Assembly (NCBI RefSeq): GCF_023700755.1
Contig: NZ_JAMKOJ010000002.1
Span: forward strand, 126,329-190,328
Source: Allorhizobium sonneratiae
GTDB lineage: Bacteria > Pseudomonadota > Alphaproteobacteria > Rhizobiales > Rhizobiaceae
DNA length: 64,000 bases
Reading direction: 5' to 3'
The translations under genes were made by a program, and so were the position numbers. Below are positions 1-9,106 of this stretch, one piece after another. The notes below the pieces were generated by a model that did no database searches, was not told the origin of the DNA, and worked only from the letters and a program-made list of their open reading frames with translations. The number at the start of each line of letters is the position of its first letter. The first letter of the stretch is position 1.

Positions 1-306
1 ACCCGGTTCGCGGGCAGCAACCAGCTTGGCCTTGATGTCGGAAACGACGTCGATGGCGGCGTTCATGCCGGTATAAGCCGTATCGGTCTTGGCAGCGCCC
101 ATGCCGAGCGCATCCTGAACCGAAGACATGGCCTTGTTGTCAGAGCGCATCGTCGTTGCGATCGACCAGTAAGCGGCGTTGTCGGAAGCGTCCTTGACCT
201 TGTAGCCGGACGAAATCGCATTCTGCGTGCTATCAAGCTGATTGTTGATCGAACGCAGGGTGGAGAGGGCCGAAATGGCCGCATTGTTTGTCATGATGCT
301 GGTCAT
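1..306 (-). CDS. Flagellin, N-terminal part (cut by window edge)
   Basis: Structural subunit of the flagellar filament, exported by the flagellar type III apparatus. Translating the minus strand from the ATG at 306 gives MTSIMTNNAAISALSTLRSI followed by a typical D0/D1 helical region with SGYKVKDASDNAAYWSIATT; this is the conserved N-terminus of alphaproteobacterial flagellins. The frame runs open to base 1, so only about 102 codons are visible. A purine-rich ribosome site (AAGGGACAG) lies 6 bases before the ATG. An internal ATG at 294 is possible but has a weaker site. Rhizobia carry several flagellin paralogues, so the exact copy (flaA/B/C/D) cannot be assigned. Confidence 0.93.
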   Translation of the reverse strand, partial: MTSIMTNNAAISALSTLRSINNQLDSTQNAISSGYKVKDASDNAAYWSIATTMRSDNKAMSSVQDALGMGAAKTDTAYTGMNAAIDVVSDIKAKLVAAREPG

Positions 307-560
307 GAGATCTGTCCCTTTGGATACAAAAAACGATAGAGGGACATGCCGGGTTCACAATACCGGCAGAAGCGATCGACATCATGTCAATTAACTGTAG
401 TCCGCATTAATTCGCCTCTGAGAGCCAAAAAACACCGCTCCGTTTAAGGTTGGCTGAACGGAAATAGTTAACCAGGTGTGAACATGGCAAAACCACCTGA
501 TTTACGGTGTAATATGCCCGGCTAAGGCGGAATATAGTTTATGGGGGGTAAAAGACGCCG
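307..560 (-). promoter_or_regulatory. Flagellin promoter and leader region
   Basis: This non-coding stretch lies upstream of the flagellin start and downstream of fliP. The leader holds a small stem, TGCCGG at 347-352 pairing with CCGGCA at 363-368, just ahead of the ribosome site. An AT-rich segment around 390-480 is the likely promoter. No further gene is visible. Confidence 0.4.
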
Positions 561-1301
561 TCAGTGGAAGGAGCGGACAAGACTGCCGACCAGAAGGTTC
601 CAGCCATCGATCAAGACGAAGAACAGGATCTTGAAGGGCAGCGAAATCGAGGTCGGCGGCAGCATCATCATGCCCATGGCCATGGTGATGGTCGAGACGA
701 TCATGTCGATGACCAGAAAGGGCAGGATGATCAGAAAGCCGATTTCAAAACCGCGACGGATTTCCGAAAGCATAAAGGCCGGCACGAGGACGCGGTAATC
801 CACCTTGCCATTGTTGACCGGTGTCTGACCGCGTTCCTTGGCAAGTTCGATGAACAGCGCCAGATCCTTGTCGCGGGTGTTGTTCTGCATGAAGGTGCGG
901 AACGGCTCGGCGATGAGCGGCACGGCCTGCGTCTCGTTGATCTGGTTGTTCAAGAGCGGCTGCACACCATCCTTCCAGGCCTGATCCATGGTCGGCGTCA
1001 TGACATAAAACGTCATGAACAGCGCCATGCTGGTCAGGATCATGTTCGAGGGTGTACTGGAAAGCCCCATGCCGGAGCGCAGAATGGAAAAGGCGATGAT
1101 GAAGCGCGGAAAGCTCGTCACCATGATCAGAATGCCCGGCGCAATCGACAGCACCGTCAACAGGCCGAATGTTCGGATGATCCAGGACGCGGCAGAGCCT
1201 TCTATCGGCCCACCATTGAACAGATTTGCCGGAAACTGCTGCGCCTGCGCCAGCTCCGGGACCGCGATCATGACGGCAAGCAGAAAAAGGAATCGAATCA
1301 T
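561..1301 (-). CDS. fliP: Flagellar type III export gate protein FliP
   Basis: Integral membrane component of the FliPQR export gate of the flagellar secretion system. The 246-residue product has a cleavable-looking signal (residues 1-20, ending AQA), a conserved hydrophobic block after SAAS with RTFGLLTVLSIAPG, and the family segments SFPRFIIAFSILRSGMG and a C-terminal four-helix region ending VLIDGWNLLVGSLVRSF. Length matches the family. The ATG at 1301 overlaps the fliL stop (ATGA), so it is translationally coupled as last gene of the flgB-to-fliP operon. Confidence 0.97.
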   Translation of the reverse strand: MIRFLFLLAVMIAVPELAQAQQFPANLFNGGPIEGSAASWIIRTFGLLTVLSIAPGILIMVTSFPRFIIAFSILRSGMGLSSTPSNMILTSMALFMTFYVMTPTMDQAWKDGVQPLLNNQINETQAVPLIAEPFRTFMQNNTRDKDLALFIELAKERGQTPVNNGKVDYRVLVPAFMLSEIRRGFEIGFLIILPFLVIDMIVSTITMAMGMMMLPPTSISLPFKILFFVLIDGWNLLVGSLVRSFH

Positions 1302-1819
1302 TCGATGACAAATGTCCTGAACATAAGTCTCGATACCCGCCCTTGGGAGCGAAGGTCAACACGCTCCTGCAGATCGTCCTTCAAATAATCGAAACCGCGC
1401 GGCCCCTCGATCTGCTGCAGCGACACCGTGCGCATATAGGCAAGGATGTCCTGATGGATTTCCTCCGCAAGCTTGGCATCGACTGGCCCGTTGAACACCA
1501 GTGCCACTTCGAGCCGCACCCAGTTTTCCGAGGGATAGGCCAGATTGGTGGTGATCGGATCGAGCTGAACGATATTGCCGGCAATCGCGGAAAGCTTTGG
1601 CAGGTCACCCTCGCCTTTTTTTCCGGCGTCCTTTTTTTTCTGCGCTGCCTCGGCTGCCGCCTTCTGAGCATCCTCGGCGTTTTTCACCTTGGGCGCGACC
1701 ATGGTGCCGACAAGCCAGCCGCCGCCACCGGCAACCAGTGTCAGGCCAGCCAGTGCCGCGATGAGAATGATCATCGCGGATTTTTTCTTCGGTCCCTCAA
1801 GGGCAGGCACATCTGTCAT
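1298..1819 (-). CDS. fliL: Flagellar basal-body-associated protein FliL
   Basis: Inner-membrane protein that surrounds the stator units and supports torque. The 173-residue product has a charged N-terminus, one membrane span at about residues 15-37 (MIILIAALAGLTLVAGGGGW), a lysine/alanine-rich linker (AAAEAAQKKKDAGKK) and a periplasmic SPFH-like domain with the typical LRTFVIE-like C-terminus (MFRTFVIE). It overlaps fliP by 4 bases and follows flgH after 30 bases. Confidence 0.95.
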   Translation of the reverse strand: MTDVPALEGPKKKSAMIILIAALAGLTLVAGGGGWLVGTMVAPKVKNAEDAQKAAAEAAQKKKDAGKKGEGDLPKLSAIAGNIVQLDPITTNLAYPSENWVRLEVALVFNGPVDAKLAEEIHQDILAYMRTVSLQQIEGPRGFDYLKDDLQERVDLRSQGRVSRLMFRTFVIE

Positions 1820-1849
1820 GGCACAACCGCTCCTTCCTGTTTCAAACCG

Positions 1850-2626
1850 TCAGAACGGCGAATACATGTCGACGATCTGCTGGCCGACCGGAGGCTGCTG
1901 CACCTCCGTCAGGCGGCCGCGGCCACCATAGGAAATGCGGGCTTCGGCGATCTTGTCGTAGGAGATCGTGTTGCTGGAATCGACATCCTGCGGGCGCACG
2001 ATACCGGCGACGTTGAGGATACGCATTTCCTGATTCACACGCACTTCCTGAGAACCGCTGATCAAGAGATTGCCGTTTTCCAGAATGCCCGTCACCACCG
2101 CAGCAATCTTCAGATTGAGCGTTTCCGACCGGTCGATAGAACCCTTTCCATCCGTACTGGTATTGGAATCCGTGCCGAGATTGCCCGTTCCGTCCGGTGT
2201 CTTGAGACCGAACAGATTGATCAGAGTGTTCCAGGTCAGTGAGGTGGAGTTCTTGCGGCTGCGCGAGGTGTCGTTGGAGAACTTCGCCTTGTCATTGATC
2301 GAAATTGTCACTGTCAGCAGATCGCCGACATTGATGGCGCGCGAATCCTTGAACAGCGCCGCCTGTCGGTCATTCCACAGCGAATAGCCGTTCGTCACGG
2401 TCTTGGCCTGTTTCGGATAGCTGTTGAGCTGCGGCGCCTGGCTGTAGCGCAGACCGCTGCCGACAGGGCTCATCGCCGGAGCATTGCCGATATCCCGGTT
2501 CGTCTGGGTGTTGCCGCAGCCTGCCAGCGCAGACGATATCAGCAGGAGGCCAACAAGCCGCGGCAGAGACGAACTGCGCCGCTGCCTTGAATGGTCCGGT
2601 CTCGCTTTTGCTAATGGTTCGCTCAT
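1850..2626 (-). CDS. flgH: Flagellar L-ring lipoprotein FlgH
   Basis: Forms the outer-membrane bushing (L-ring) around the flagellar rod. The 258-residue product has a positively charged N-terminus and the lipobox LAGC at about residues 34-37, so the mature protein is lipidated at that cysteine. The family block with DRQAALFKDSRAINVGDLLT and the C-terminal DISYDKIAEARISYGGRG-type segment are present. The start at 2626 is 2 bases after the motE stop. Confidence 0.97.
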   Translation of the reverse strand: MSEPLAKARPDHSRQRRSSSLPRLVGLLLISSALAGCGNTQTNRDIGNAPAMSPVGSGLRYSQAPQLNSYPKQAKTVTNGYSLWNDRQAALFKDSRAINVGDLLTVTISINDKAKFSNDTSRSRKNSTSLTWNTLINLFGLKTPDGTGNLGTDSNTSTDGKGSIDRSETLNLKIAAVVTGILENGNLLISGSQEVRVNQEMRILNVAGIVRPQDVDSSNTISYDKIAEARISYGGRGRLTEVQQPPVGQQIVDMYSPF

Positions 2627-2628
2627 GA

Positions 2629-3153
2629 TCAGCCTTTGGATGTCGTGGGGTCAGCGGCACTCGACATGATGCCAGCGATGATCGCAGCCTTGTCCGGCTG
2701 CATTTCAGCGAGAATGGCGCTGGATTGCTTGGCTGGCAGCTTCATCACGATCGCCGCTGCCAGAAAGGGATTGACCAGTGCCAGTTGCGGGGCTGCCGCA
2801 TCCGGCGCCATGGTCTTATAGATATCGACAAGACCGTTCTCGGCTTTCTTCATGAAATCATCGCGCTTGGACAACCAGTCCTGATACTCGGCCTTGCGCT
2901 TTTCCAGAACTGCGATGCGCTGGTTGACCTCAGCCTGAAGTTTTTCCAAATCCTGCTTTTGCAGGAGATAACGCTGGTCCCGCGCGGGATCGGCGATATT
3001 GGTGCAATATTTCTGGATCTCCTCCAGGCTGGACCCCGGTGAGGGAACAGCGTTCTGGGCGCTGCCCGGCAAAACCGATAGCGCCAGAAAGCCGAAGACC
3101 AGACCCGCCATGGAAAGCGTGGTTGCAGATGTGCGATATTCGATCCCAGTCAT
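2629..3153 (-). CDS. motE: Motility protein MotE (MotC chaperone)
   Basis: Periplasmic chaperone described in rhizobia as needed to fold and stabilise the stator-associated protein MotC. The 174-residue product has a signal peptide (cleavage near GSA-QNA, about residue 32), a coiled coil at about 65-105 rich in Glu/Lys, and a C-terminal MgtE-N-like helical domain (NPFLAAAIVMKLPAKQSSAI). It lies between flgI and flgH as in Sinorhizobium and Agrobacterium, and its ATG overlaps the flgI stop. The function is assigned from family and context. Confidence 0.9.
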   Translation of the reverse strand: MTGIEYRTSATTLSMAGLVFGFLALSVLPGSAQNAVPSPGSSLEEIQKYCTNIADPARDQRYLLQKQDLEKLQAEVNQRIAVLEKRKAEYQDWLSKRDDFMKKAENGLVDIYKTMAPDAAAPQLALVNPFLAAAIVMKLPAKQSSAILAEMQPDKAAIIAGIMSSAADPTTSKG

Positions 3154-4268
3154 TGAAGAACGAGCTCCGCTTGCAGGGCGCCAGCCGATTTGATCCCTTG
3201 CAGGATGGCGATGATGCCATCCGGCTTGACACCGATATTGTTCAGGCCGGTCACGAGCGTACGCAGATCCGGTCCATCGACGACGGCGACCTTGCCGCCA
3301 TTTTTCTGTGCTGTGATGCTGCTTTGCGGCTGAACCGCCGTCTGCCCGTTCGAGAACGGCATCGGCTGCACCACCTGCGGGGTCTCATTGACCTGCACGG
3401 TCAGCGTGCCATAACTGACCGCCACCTTCGAGACCTTGACATCGGCGCCGATAACGATGGTGCCGGTGCGCTCGTTGATGACCACCTTGGCTGGTGTATC
3501 GGTTTCGACCACGAGATTTTCGATATCCGCCATCAGTTGCGTCAGATCGGCCGTGCGCGGCTTCTGGACGGTGATGGTCTGGGAATCATTGGCTTCGGCA
3601 ATCGGGGAGCCGTAGGTTGTCTTGGCGTAATTGTTGATGGTGCGGGCCATGCCAAGTGCTGTGGTGAAATCGGGATTGCGCAATTGCAGCACCAGATTGA
3701 CCGAATCCTTGAACTTGGCTGGCAGTTCCCGTTCGATGATCGCCCCGTTCGGCACCCGACCGGTGGTGGTGACCCCCTCCGTCAGGCTGCTGCCCGACTG
3801 GCCTTGTGCATTAAAACCGGAAACAACGACGGAGCCCTGCGCCACGGCATAGATCTGGCCATCGGCGCCTGACAGCGAGGTCATGATCAAGGTGCCGCCG
3901 CGCAGCGAGCTGGAATCGCCCAGCGAGCTGACGGTCGTATCGATCCGACTGCCGGGGCTGGCAAAGGGCGGCAGCGTCGCCGTCACCATGACTGCGGCGA
4001 CATTCTTGGCCGCCGACTGACCGCCCTGGGTCGAAATGCCGAGATTTTGCAGCATGGCACGCATCGACTGTTCGGTGAAGGGCGCCGAACGCAGACTGTC
4101 GCCGGTGCCTTGCAGGCCGACTACCAGACCATACCCGATCAGCTGGTTGTCACGCCCGGCCTGAAGCGAGGCGATATCCTTGATGCGTGAGCCGACCGCC
4201 AGCGCAGGCTGCGGCAGGATCAGCGCCAGAATGGTCATCAATGTGAAGAAAGGACGGAACAGTTTCAT
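3150..4268 (-). CDS. flgI: Flagellar P-ring protein FlgI
   Basis: Builds the periplasmic P-ring in the peptidoglycan layer. The 372-residue product starts with a Sec signal peptide (about residues 1-24, ALA cleavage) followed by SRIKDIASLQAGRDNQLIGY and GLVVGLQGTGDS, the family hallmark. The C-terminus ends with the typical IKSAGALQAELVLQ. Both ends overlap neighbours by ATGA, which couples translation to flgA and motE. Confidence 0.98.
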   Translation of the reverse strand: MKLFRPFFTLMTILALILPQPALAVGSRIKDIASLQAGRDNQLIGYGLVVGLQGTGDSLRSAPFTEQSMRAMLQNLGISTQGGQSAAKNVAAVMVTATLPPFASPGSRIDTTVSSLGDSSSLRGGTLIMTSLSGADGQIYAVAQGSVVVSGFNAQGQSGSSLTEGVTTTGRVPNGAIIERELPAKFKDSVNLVLQLRNPDFTTALGMARTINNYAKTTYGSPIAEANDSQTITVQKPRTADLTQLMADIENLVVETDTPAKVVINERTGTIVIGADVKVSKVAVSYGTLTVQVNETPQVVQPMPFSNGQTAVQPQSSITAQKNGGKVAVVDGPDLRTLVTGLNNIGVKPDGIIAILQGIKSAGALQAELVLQ

Positions 4269-4750
4269 TTTGCCTTCACCTGCACCGTTCCATCGGCCAT
4301 CACCGTGCCACTGACGATCTGGCCGGAATCGAGATTACGCACCCGGATCACGTCGCCGATATTGGCGTCGTCCATCGGCGTGCCTGCTGCAGAAATCGTC
4401 AGATTGCCGATATGAAAGACAATCCTGAGCTGGGAGCCGCGGGTGACCGCATAAGGTTTTTTCAAAGATGAGAGCGGAATTGTCCGACCGGGCAAAAGCG
4501 TGCGGGTGCTGAGCATTCCAACCACTTGATCCATATCGGAGGCATAGCCACCGATGAGATTGGGATTGGTAACCTCGACCCGATCCAGCTTACCGGAAGA
4601 AATGGTTTCGCCCGGATAGATGACGTCTGTGGGCACGATAGCGAAACGCTGCGCAGCAAGCGCCGGAACGGTCAGCGCCAGCAGGAAGCAGAGCGCGACC
4701 GGAACCGTTTCTTTCGATCTGAACACGTTTTTCATCAGGCGAAACATCAT
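4265..4750 (-). CDS. flgA: Flagellar P-ring assembly chaperone FlgA
   Basis: Periplasmic chaperone for P-ring formation with a C-terminal SAF-like domain. The product has a signal peptide ending near VPALAAQ and the conserved segment with YPGETISSGKLD and a final VRNLDSGQIVSGTVMADGTV. I place the start at the ATG at 4750 because GGGAGG sits 5 bases before it; an in-frame TTG at 4768 would run through this ribosome site and touch the flgG stop. The protein is 161 residues and short compared with enteric FlgA, as usual in alphaproteobacteria. Confidence 0.93.
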   Translation of the reverse strand: MMFRLMKNVFRSKETVPVALCFLLALTVPALAAQRFAIVPTDVIYPGETISSGKLDRVEVTNPNLIGGYASDMDQVVGMLSTRTLLPGRTIPLSSLKKPYAVTRGSQLRIVFHIGNLTISAAGTPMDDANIGDVIRVRNLDSGQIVSGTVMADGTVQVKAK

Positions 4751-4768
4751 GTTTGCCTCCCGTTTCAA

Positions 4769-5563
4769 TCAGTTTTTCAAGTTCTTGCTAACGACCTGTT
4801 CCATTTCGTCAGCGGTGGTGATGACCTTGGAATTCATCTCATAGGCACGCTGAGCGGAGATCAGATTGGTGATTTCCGTCACGGAATCGACGTTGGAGGA
4901 TTCCAGATAGCCCTGTTTGAGGTAACCGTAACCGGCATCGCCGGGCGTGCCGTTGATCGGCTTGCCGGAAGAGGCCGTTTCCTGGAAGAGATTGTCGCCG
5001 ATCGCCTTCAACCCGGCCGGGTTGACGAAAGCAGATGTCTCGAGCTGGCCGATCGTGTTATAGGTGCTGCTCGTACCCTGGAGAACGGACACGACGCCCG
5101 ATTCACTGATCTTGATTTCCGTCGCATCGGTCGGAACGGTAATGTTCGGAATGATCTTGTAACCGTCGCTGGTTACCAGATTGCCATTGGAATCCTTGTC
5201 CAGCGCACCGGCGCGCGTATACCAGGTGCTGTTGCCATCCGGGCTTTGCACCTGCAGATAGCCGCGTCCGACAATAGCCACATCCAGCTCATTGCTGGTC
5301 TGGGAAAGCTCACCCTGCGAATTCAAGGTTCTGACCGCTGCCGTCTGCACGCCGAGACCGATATTCGCCCCTTCCGGGACTTCCGACTGGTTGGCGCGGT
5401 TAGCAACCCCCACAGCTCGCTCGCTTTGATAGAGCAGATCGGAAAATTCCGCGCGCGATTTCTTGAAACCGGTCGTGTTGATGTTGGCGATGTTGTTGGA
5501 GATAACCTCCAGATTGGTCTGCTGGGCGTTCATGCCGGTGGCGGCGATGGCGAGAGCTCTCAT
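4769..5563 (-). CDS. flgG: Flagellar distal rod protein FlgG
   Basis: Major distal rod subunit. The N-terminus [20 protein letters not shown] leads into the rod-protein motif [19 protein letters not shown], and the C-terminus has the paired helix [16 protein letters not shown]. The 264-residue product matches the family (about 262). The start is the ATG at 5563 with AGAGGAAAG upstream; a reading frame 10 codons longer lacks support. It precedes flgA directly. Confidence 0.97.
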   Translation of the reverse strand: MRALAIAATGMNAQQTNLEVISNNIANINTTGFKKSRAEFSDLLYQSERAVGVANRANQSEVPEGANIGLGVQTAAVRTLNSQGELSQTSNELDVAIVGRGYLQVQSPDGNSTWYTRAGALDKDSNGNLVTSDGYKIIPNITVPTDATEIKISESGVVSVLQGTSSTYNTIGQLETSAFVNPAGLKAIGDNLFQETASSGKPINGTPGDAGYGYLKQGYLESSNVDSVTEITNLISAQRAYEMNSKVITTADEMEQVVSKNLKN

Positions 5564-5588
5564 GTCTGCTTTCCTCTGAAGGCGTTGG

Positions 5589-5634
5589 CGCATTTCCGAC
5601 AGAAATCGAAACCGGTGCTGCGGTCGGAAATGCG
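5589..5634. repeat. Inverted repeat between fliE and flgG
   Basis: CGCATTTCCGAC at 5589-5600 and its exact complement at 5623-5634 form a 12-bp stem with a 22-base loop. In transcripts of the flg operon it would sit in the 118-base fliE-flgG gap. No T-run follows on the minus strand, so it looks more like an intercistronic stability or processing hairpin than a terminator. Confidence 0.55.
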
Positions 5635-5681
5635 AAAAAACAAAGCTTTGAGCGTCGATCCGATGCGATCAGACCGGCGCC

Positions 5682-6059
5682 CTAGATCTGCATCTTGGTG
5701 ATGTCGAGATAGGCCGACACCAGCTTGTCTCTGAAGGCCATGGCAGTCTGCAGTGTGCGATCTGCGGCCATCACCGAATCCACCACTTCACGGGTGCTGA
5801 CCTTGCCCAGCATGCCCCCGATCGAATTCGTTTCCGCCGTCTTCAGCGAATCCATGGCATCGGTCATCATGCTGCCCATGACCTCTCCGAAAGAGGCGCC
5901 AGTGGCGGTGCCCGGCGTCGAATTCTGTGTCGTGACCCCTTGTGTGGAAAAGGTACCTGCACCAAGACCCAGCGATGCGGTTGTCGAAGAGGTACCACCT
6001 GTCTCGTCCGTCAGGCCCGAGGCGGCGAATGAACCGATTTTGCTGATTGTATCGATCAT
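5682..6059 (-). CDS. fliE: Flagellar rod/MS-ring junction protein FliE
   Basis: Small protein that joins the MS-ring to the rod and is needed for export of rod subunits. The product is 125 residues with a low-complexity Gly/Thr/Ser N-terminal half and the family C-terminus with [19 protein letters not shown] then [17 protein letters not shown]. The ATG at 6059 overlaps the flgC stop, so the genes are coupled. Confidence 0.95.
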   Translation of the reverse strand: MIDTISKIGSFAASGLTDETGGTSSTTASLGLGAGTFSTQGVTTQNSTPGTATGASFGEVMGSMMTDAMDSLKTAETNSIGGMLGKVSTREVVDSVMAADRTLQTAMAFRDKLVSAYLDITKMQI

Positions 6060-6493
6060 GACGAGCTCTTCAGCAGATCAAGGGTAGACATGATCATGTC
6101 GCGGGTCTGCTTGACGGACTGAAGGTTGGCTTCATAAGTCCGGTTCGCCTCGCGCATGTCGGCCATTTCAATGAGCACGTTGACATTCGGCATTTTGACA
6201 TAGCCTTTTGAATTGGCTGCCGGATTGCTGGGATCGTATTGCTCGGTAAAATTCGACTGGTCGTAGCCAAGCTTCTTGACCTTGACGATGTCGGCGCCCG
6301 TGGCCTTGTCGACCGCTTCACCGAATGTCACGGTCTTGCGTCGATAAGGGTCTGCGCCGGGCGTGTCGCCGGTGGTCTGGGCGTTGGCGATGTTTTCCGA
6401 AACAATCCGCAAACGGGTGGATTGCACATCAAGTCCGCTGCCGGCAATCTTCAGGGCTGCCTTGAGCGGATCGGTCGCTGTCACTGAATCCAT
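6056..6493 (-). CDS. flgC: Flagellar proximal rod protein FlgC
   Basis: Proximal rod subunit, 145 residues. It has the rod motif [20 protein letters not shown] and the conserved [19 protein letters not shown] block and a C-terminal heptad helix ([22 protein letters not shown]). It starts 3 bases after the flgB stop and overlaps fliE. Confidence 0.97.
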   Translation of the reverse strand: MDSVTATDPLKAALKIAGSGLDVQSTRLRIVSENIANAQTTGDTPGADPYRRKTVTFGEAVDKATGADIVKVKKLGYDQSNFTEQYDPSNPAANSKGYVKMPNVNVLIEMADMREANRTYEANLQSVKQTRDMIMSTLDLLKSSS

Positions 6494-6496
6494 GTC

Positions 6497-6889
6497 TTAC
6501 CTCTTCACAGTCATCAGCATCATGCTATTGAATTTACTGACGAGGTTGGTGTTAAGCTGGCTCATTTGCCGGATTTCGCCCATCTTGGTCATTTCATCGG
6601 CAATCGAGACCGAATTGCCCGAGACCTGCACACCAACCTCATCGGTCAGCGGTGCTGTACGAACGTCGACATCGAGATTGGTGTTGAGATCGTTCGAAGC
6701 AATGTCAGCCGGATTTGTCCGTGCCATGACGGTCTGGCTGTGGTCCAGCACAGCCTTGAAGGGGGTGATGTCCTTGGCCTTGTATTTCGGCGTATTGGCG
6801 TTGGCGATGTTGCCGGCAACGACTTCCTGACGCAGCGACAGCCATTCCGCCTGTCGGGATGCCAAGTCAAAAAGTTGTATCGGTTCCAT
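6497..6889 (-). CDS. flgB: Flagellar proximal rod protein FlgB
   Basis: Proximal rod subunit and first gene of the flgB-to-fliP operon. The product has the motif GNIANANTPKYKAKDI and a C-terminal helix typical of rod proteins. The start is the ATG at 6889 (MEPIQLFDLASRQ) with GGAG 8 bases upstream; the in-frame ATG at 6910 has no good ribosome site. The protein is 130 residues, the normal size. A promoter is expected in the AT-rich stretch 6890-7078. Confidence 0.96.
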   Translation of the reverse strand: MEPIQLFDLASRQAEWLSLRQEVVAGNIANANTPKYKAKDITPFKAVLDHSQTVMARTNPADIASNDLNTNLDVDVRTAPLTDEVGVQVSGNSVSIADEMTKMGEIRQMSQLNTNLVSKFNSMMLMTVKR

Positions 6890-7079
6890 GGTTTTTTCTC
6901 CAATCTGCATCCTGGAGACTAGGCTGACAATCTTGCGTCAGACTGACCGAAAACAGGCTTTTCCAAGCTTGGTTAACTTTTCTGAAATTACCATTTAAAC
7001 CATTGATAAAATTTTATTATTTTAACGCTTAGTTTGCGCTTCCCGTATGCAGATCACACAGAGACCGGTGGGCATGACA

Positions 7080-7106
7080 AAGGCTGCGCCGGTGTGGCGC
7101 AGCCTT
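7080..7106 (-). terminator. Intrinsic terminator after the fliI operon
   Basis: AAGGCTGCGCC (7080-7090) pairs perfectly with 7096-7106 around a 5-base loop, and a short T-rich tail follows on the minus strand. It lies 23 bases behind the stop of the gene ending at 7129, so it separates flgF-fliI transcription from the flgB operon. Confidence 0.75.
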
Positions 7107-7128
7107 GAAGAGAGGATAAAAATTTCAA

Positions 7129-7713
7129 CTATTGATTTTCGTAGATGGCGCCGGTCGAGGTGATGATCACCCACTTGCCGTTTTTCTGTTCAAGACGGGC
7201 AAGACGGCTGTTATCGGGCAGGACCGAACCGACCTTGACCATGTACATGCCGGAGGAATCCTCGATCAACGCCTGTCCGTTGGCCACATGCAGCAGACGG
7301 AAAACCGAACCGGGAAAAGGCTGGGCCAACGCCTCGCCGCCCTTGCCATCGGGGGCATCCGGACCTTGCGGCAGGGTTGCCGTCTGCATCCGGTCAATAT
7401 CCTTGGGCAGTTTCTGCGGCGTGGGATTACTGTTGACGACGGCCATGGGCGCAATCGAGAACACCGATTTCGCCTCCTTGGCGGGCATGTCGCGTGCCTG
7501 CTGAACCGCATCATTGCGGAAGCTGAATTTCTGCGGATTGAGAAAGACATACCAGGGAAACGCCGCAGCAGCCAACGCGAGCGACACGCCGGCCATCATG
7601 AGCAGCCGGTCGGCGAGGCCGCGTTTTTCACGGGGGGGATTGCTGGGCGGCGGCGGTACCGGCGGCATGTCGTCTCGGGTGAAGTCGTCAAAAAGATCAG
7701 GATCGACGCGCAT
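7129..7713 (-). CDS. Flagellar-cluster one-span membrane protein, unknown function
   Basis: A conserved uncharacterised protein lies at this position in rhizobial flagellar clusters; I cannot give it a name. The 194-residue product has a Pro-rich cytoplasmic N-terminus (PPVPPPPSNPP, about 17-27), one membrane span at about 37-56 (MAGVSLALAAAAFPWYVFL) and a periplasmic domain. The C-terminal 60 residues (RLLHVANGQALIEDSSGMYM, then SRLARLEQKNGKWVI) resemble small beta domains that bind partners in secretion systems, but this is only a resemblance. It overlaps the end of fliI by 17 bases, so it is likely made together with the export ATPase. Confidence 0.75.
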   Translation of the reverse strand: MRVDPDLFDDFTRDDMPPVPPPPSNPPREKRGLADRLLMMAGVSLALAAAAFPWYVFLNPQKFSFRNDAVQQARDMPAKEAKSVFSIAPMAVVNSNPTPQKLPKDIDRMQTATLPQGPDAPDGKGGEALAQPFPGSVFRLLHVANGQALIEDSSGMYMVKVGSVLPDNSRLARLEQKNGKWVIITSTGAIYENQ

Positions 7714-9088
7714 TGTTGTTTCCAGTCGTGTTGGCGGCCTTCAGGGCATGGGCGAGGTCGGCATAGGCATCGGCGGCAGGTCCGTCGGCAGGGGTCTGCT
7801 TGAGGACTTCGTAGAGAACCGGCACCTGCTTGATCGCCATATCGAGATCGGAATCGCTGCCGGCGCGGTAGCCTCCGATCAGTCTGAGATCGCGGGTTTC
7901 CTCATAGCGGTGGATCAGGGTTTTCAGACGCGACACCAGCTTTTCCTGATCCGGCGTCCAGGCCTTGCGCGCCAGACGCGAAATGGAAGAAAGCGGATTG
8001 ACCGGCGGATAACGCCCCTCATCGGCGAGAGAACGGTCCATGACGATGTGACCGTCGAGAATGCCGCGGGTGGAATCGGCGATCGGATCATTGTGATTGT
8101 CGCCATCGACGAGAATGGAGATGATCGCGGTGATCGTGCCGGAACCATCCACACCGGGACCGGCGCGCTCAAGCAGGCGCGGCAGTTCGGTAAAGACGGA
8201 GGCAGGAAAACCGCGTGCGATCGGTGGCTCGCCAGCGGCCGTCGCCACCTCGCGGATGGCATGGGCAAAACGGGTGATGCTGTCGGCAATGAACAGGACA
8301 TTATCGCCCTGATCGCGAAAGTGTTCGGCAATGGTGATGGCCGTCAATGGCGCCATTTTGCGCAGCATCGGGCTTTCATCGCTGGTGGCGACGACGGCGA
8401 CTGTCTTGGCCATGTTGTCACCCATCGTATCCTCGATGAATTCACGCACTTCACGGCCGCGCTCGCCAACCAGCGCGATGACCACCTTGTCAAAGGCATC
8501 GGCCCGAGCCAGCATTGACAGAAGCGTCGATTTGCCCACACCCGACCCGGCGAAAATGCCGAGACGCTGACCAAGGCAGAGCGGAGCAAAGATATCGATG
8601 GCCTTGACGCCGGTACGAAAGCCGGTTTCGACGCGCGAGCGCGTCATTGAGGGCGGCGCGGTGTTGGCAATGGAGCGGCGGTTCAGACCGGATTTCAACG
8701 GCCCGCGATCATCAATCGGTTCACCGAGCGCATTGATGGTGCGACCGCACCAGCTGTTTTCGGCGGCCACGCGGAACGCGCCCTTGCGGATGATGGTGTC
8801 GCCAATGGCGATCGGCTCTCCCGGTTCGATCGGGCAGACATAGGCAAGCTCCGGCTCCACCCGCACCACTTCGCCAAGATGAATGCCGGACGGGCTGCGA
8901 TGAGCGACAAAATCGCCCAGATGCAGGTGCTGTGACAGACCGGCAACGGTATAATGGCCAGCGGCGATGGTTCTGACGAAACCGCCCTGCGCCACAGCCT
9001 GATCCGGCTTTACGTATCGCTCAGCCAGCGCCGCCATGGCCTGCAGCTTCGCATTGGGTGCGATAACGGGATTGAAGTCGAGGCTCAT
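7697..9088 (-). CDS. fliI: Flagellum-specific ATPase FliI
   Basis: Cytoplasmic ATPase of the flagellar type III export apparatus, a rotary-ATPase beta-subunit relative. The 463-residue product has Walker A AGSGVGKST at about 180-188, the GERGREVREFIED segment, Walker B in VLFIADSITRFA and the PARGFPASVF-like GFPASVFTELPRLLERAG block. It follows flgF after 18 bases and overlaps the downstream membrane-protein gene. Confidence 0.97.
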   Translation of the reverse strand: MSLDFNPVIAPNAKLQAMAALAERYVKPDQAVAQGGFVRTIAAGHYTVAGLSQHLHLGDFVAHRSPSGIHLGEVVRVEPELAYVCPIEPGEPIAIGDTIIRKGAFRVAAENSWCGRTINALGEPIDDRGPLKSGLNRRSIANTAPPSMTRSRVETGFRTGVKAIDIFAPLCLGQRLGIFAGSGVGKSTLLSMLARADAFDKVVIALVGERGREVREFIEDTMGDNMAKTVAVVATSDESPMLRKMAPLTAITIAEHFRDQGDNVLFIADSITRFAHAIREVATAAGEPPIARGFPASVFTELPRLLERAGPGVDGSGTITAIISILVDGDNHNDPIADSTRGILDGHIVMDRSLADEGRYPPVNPLSSISRLARKAWTPDQEKLVSRLKTLIHRYEETRDLRLIGGYRAGSDSDLDMAIKQVPVLYEVLKQTPADGPAADAYADLAHALKAANTTGNNNARRS

Positions 9089-9106
9089 TCTCTGTCATCC
9101 ACCCCG

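Noticed and set aside
564-5701. Several plus-strand frames of 100-390 codons opposite the flg operon
   Set aside because: Each is the mirror of a recognised flagellar gene and shows shadow-frame composition.
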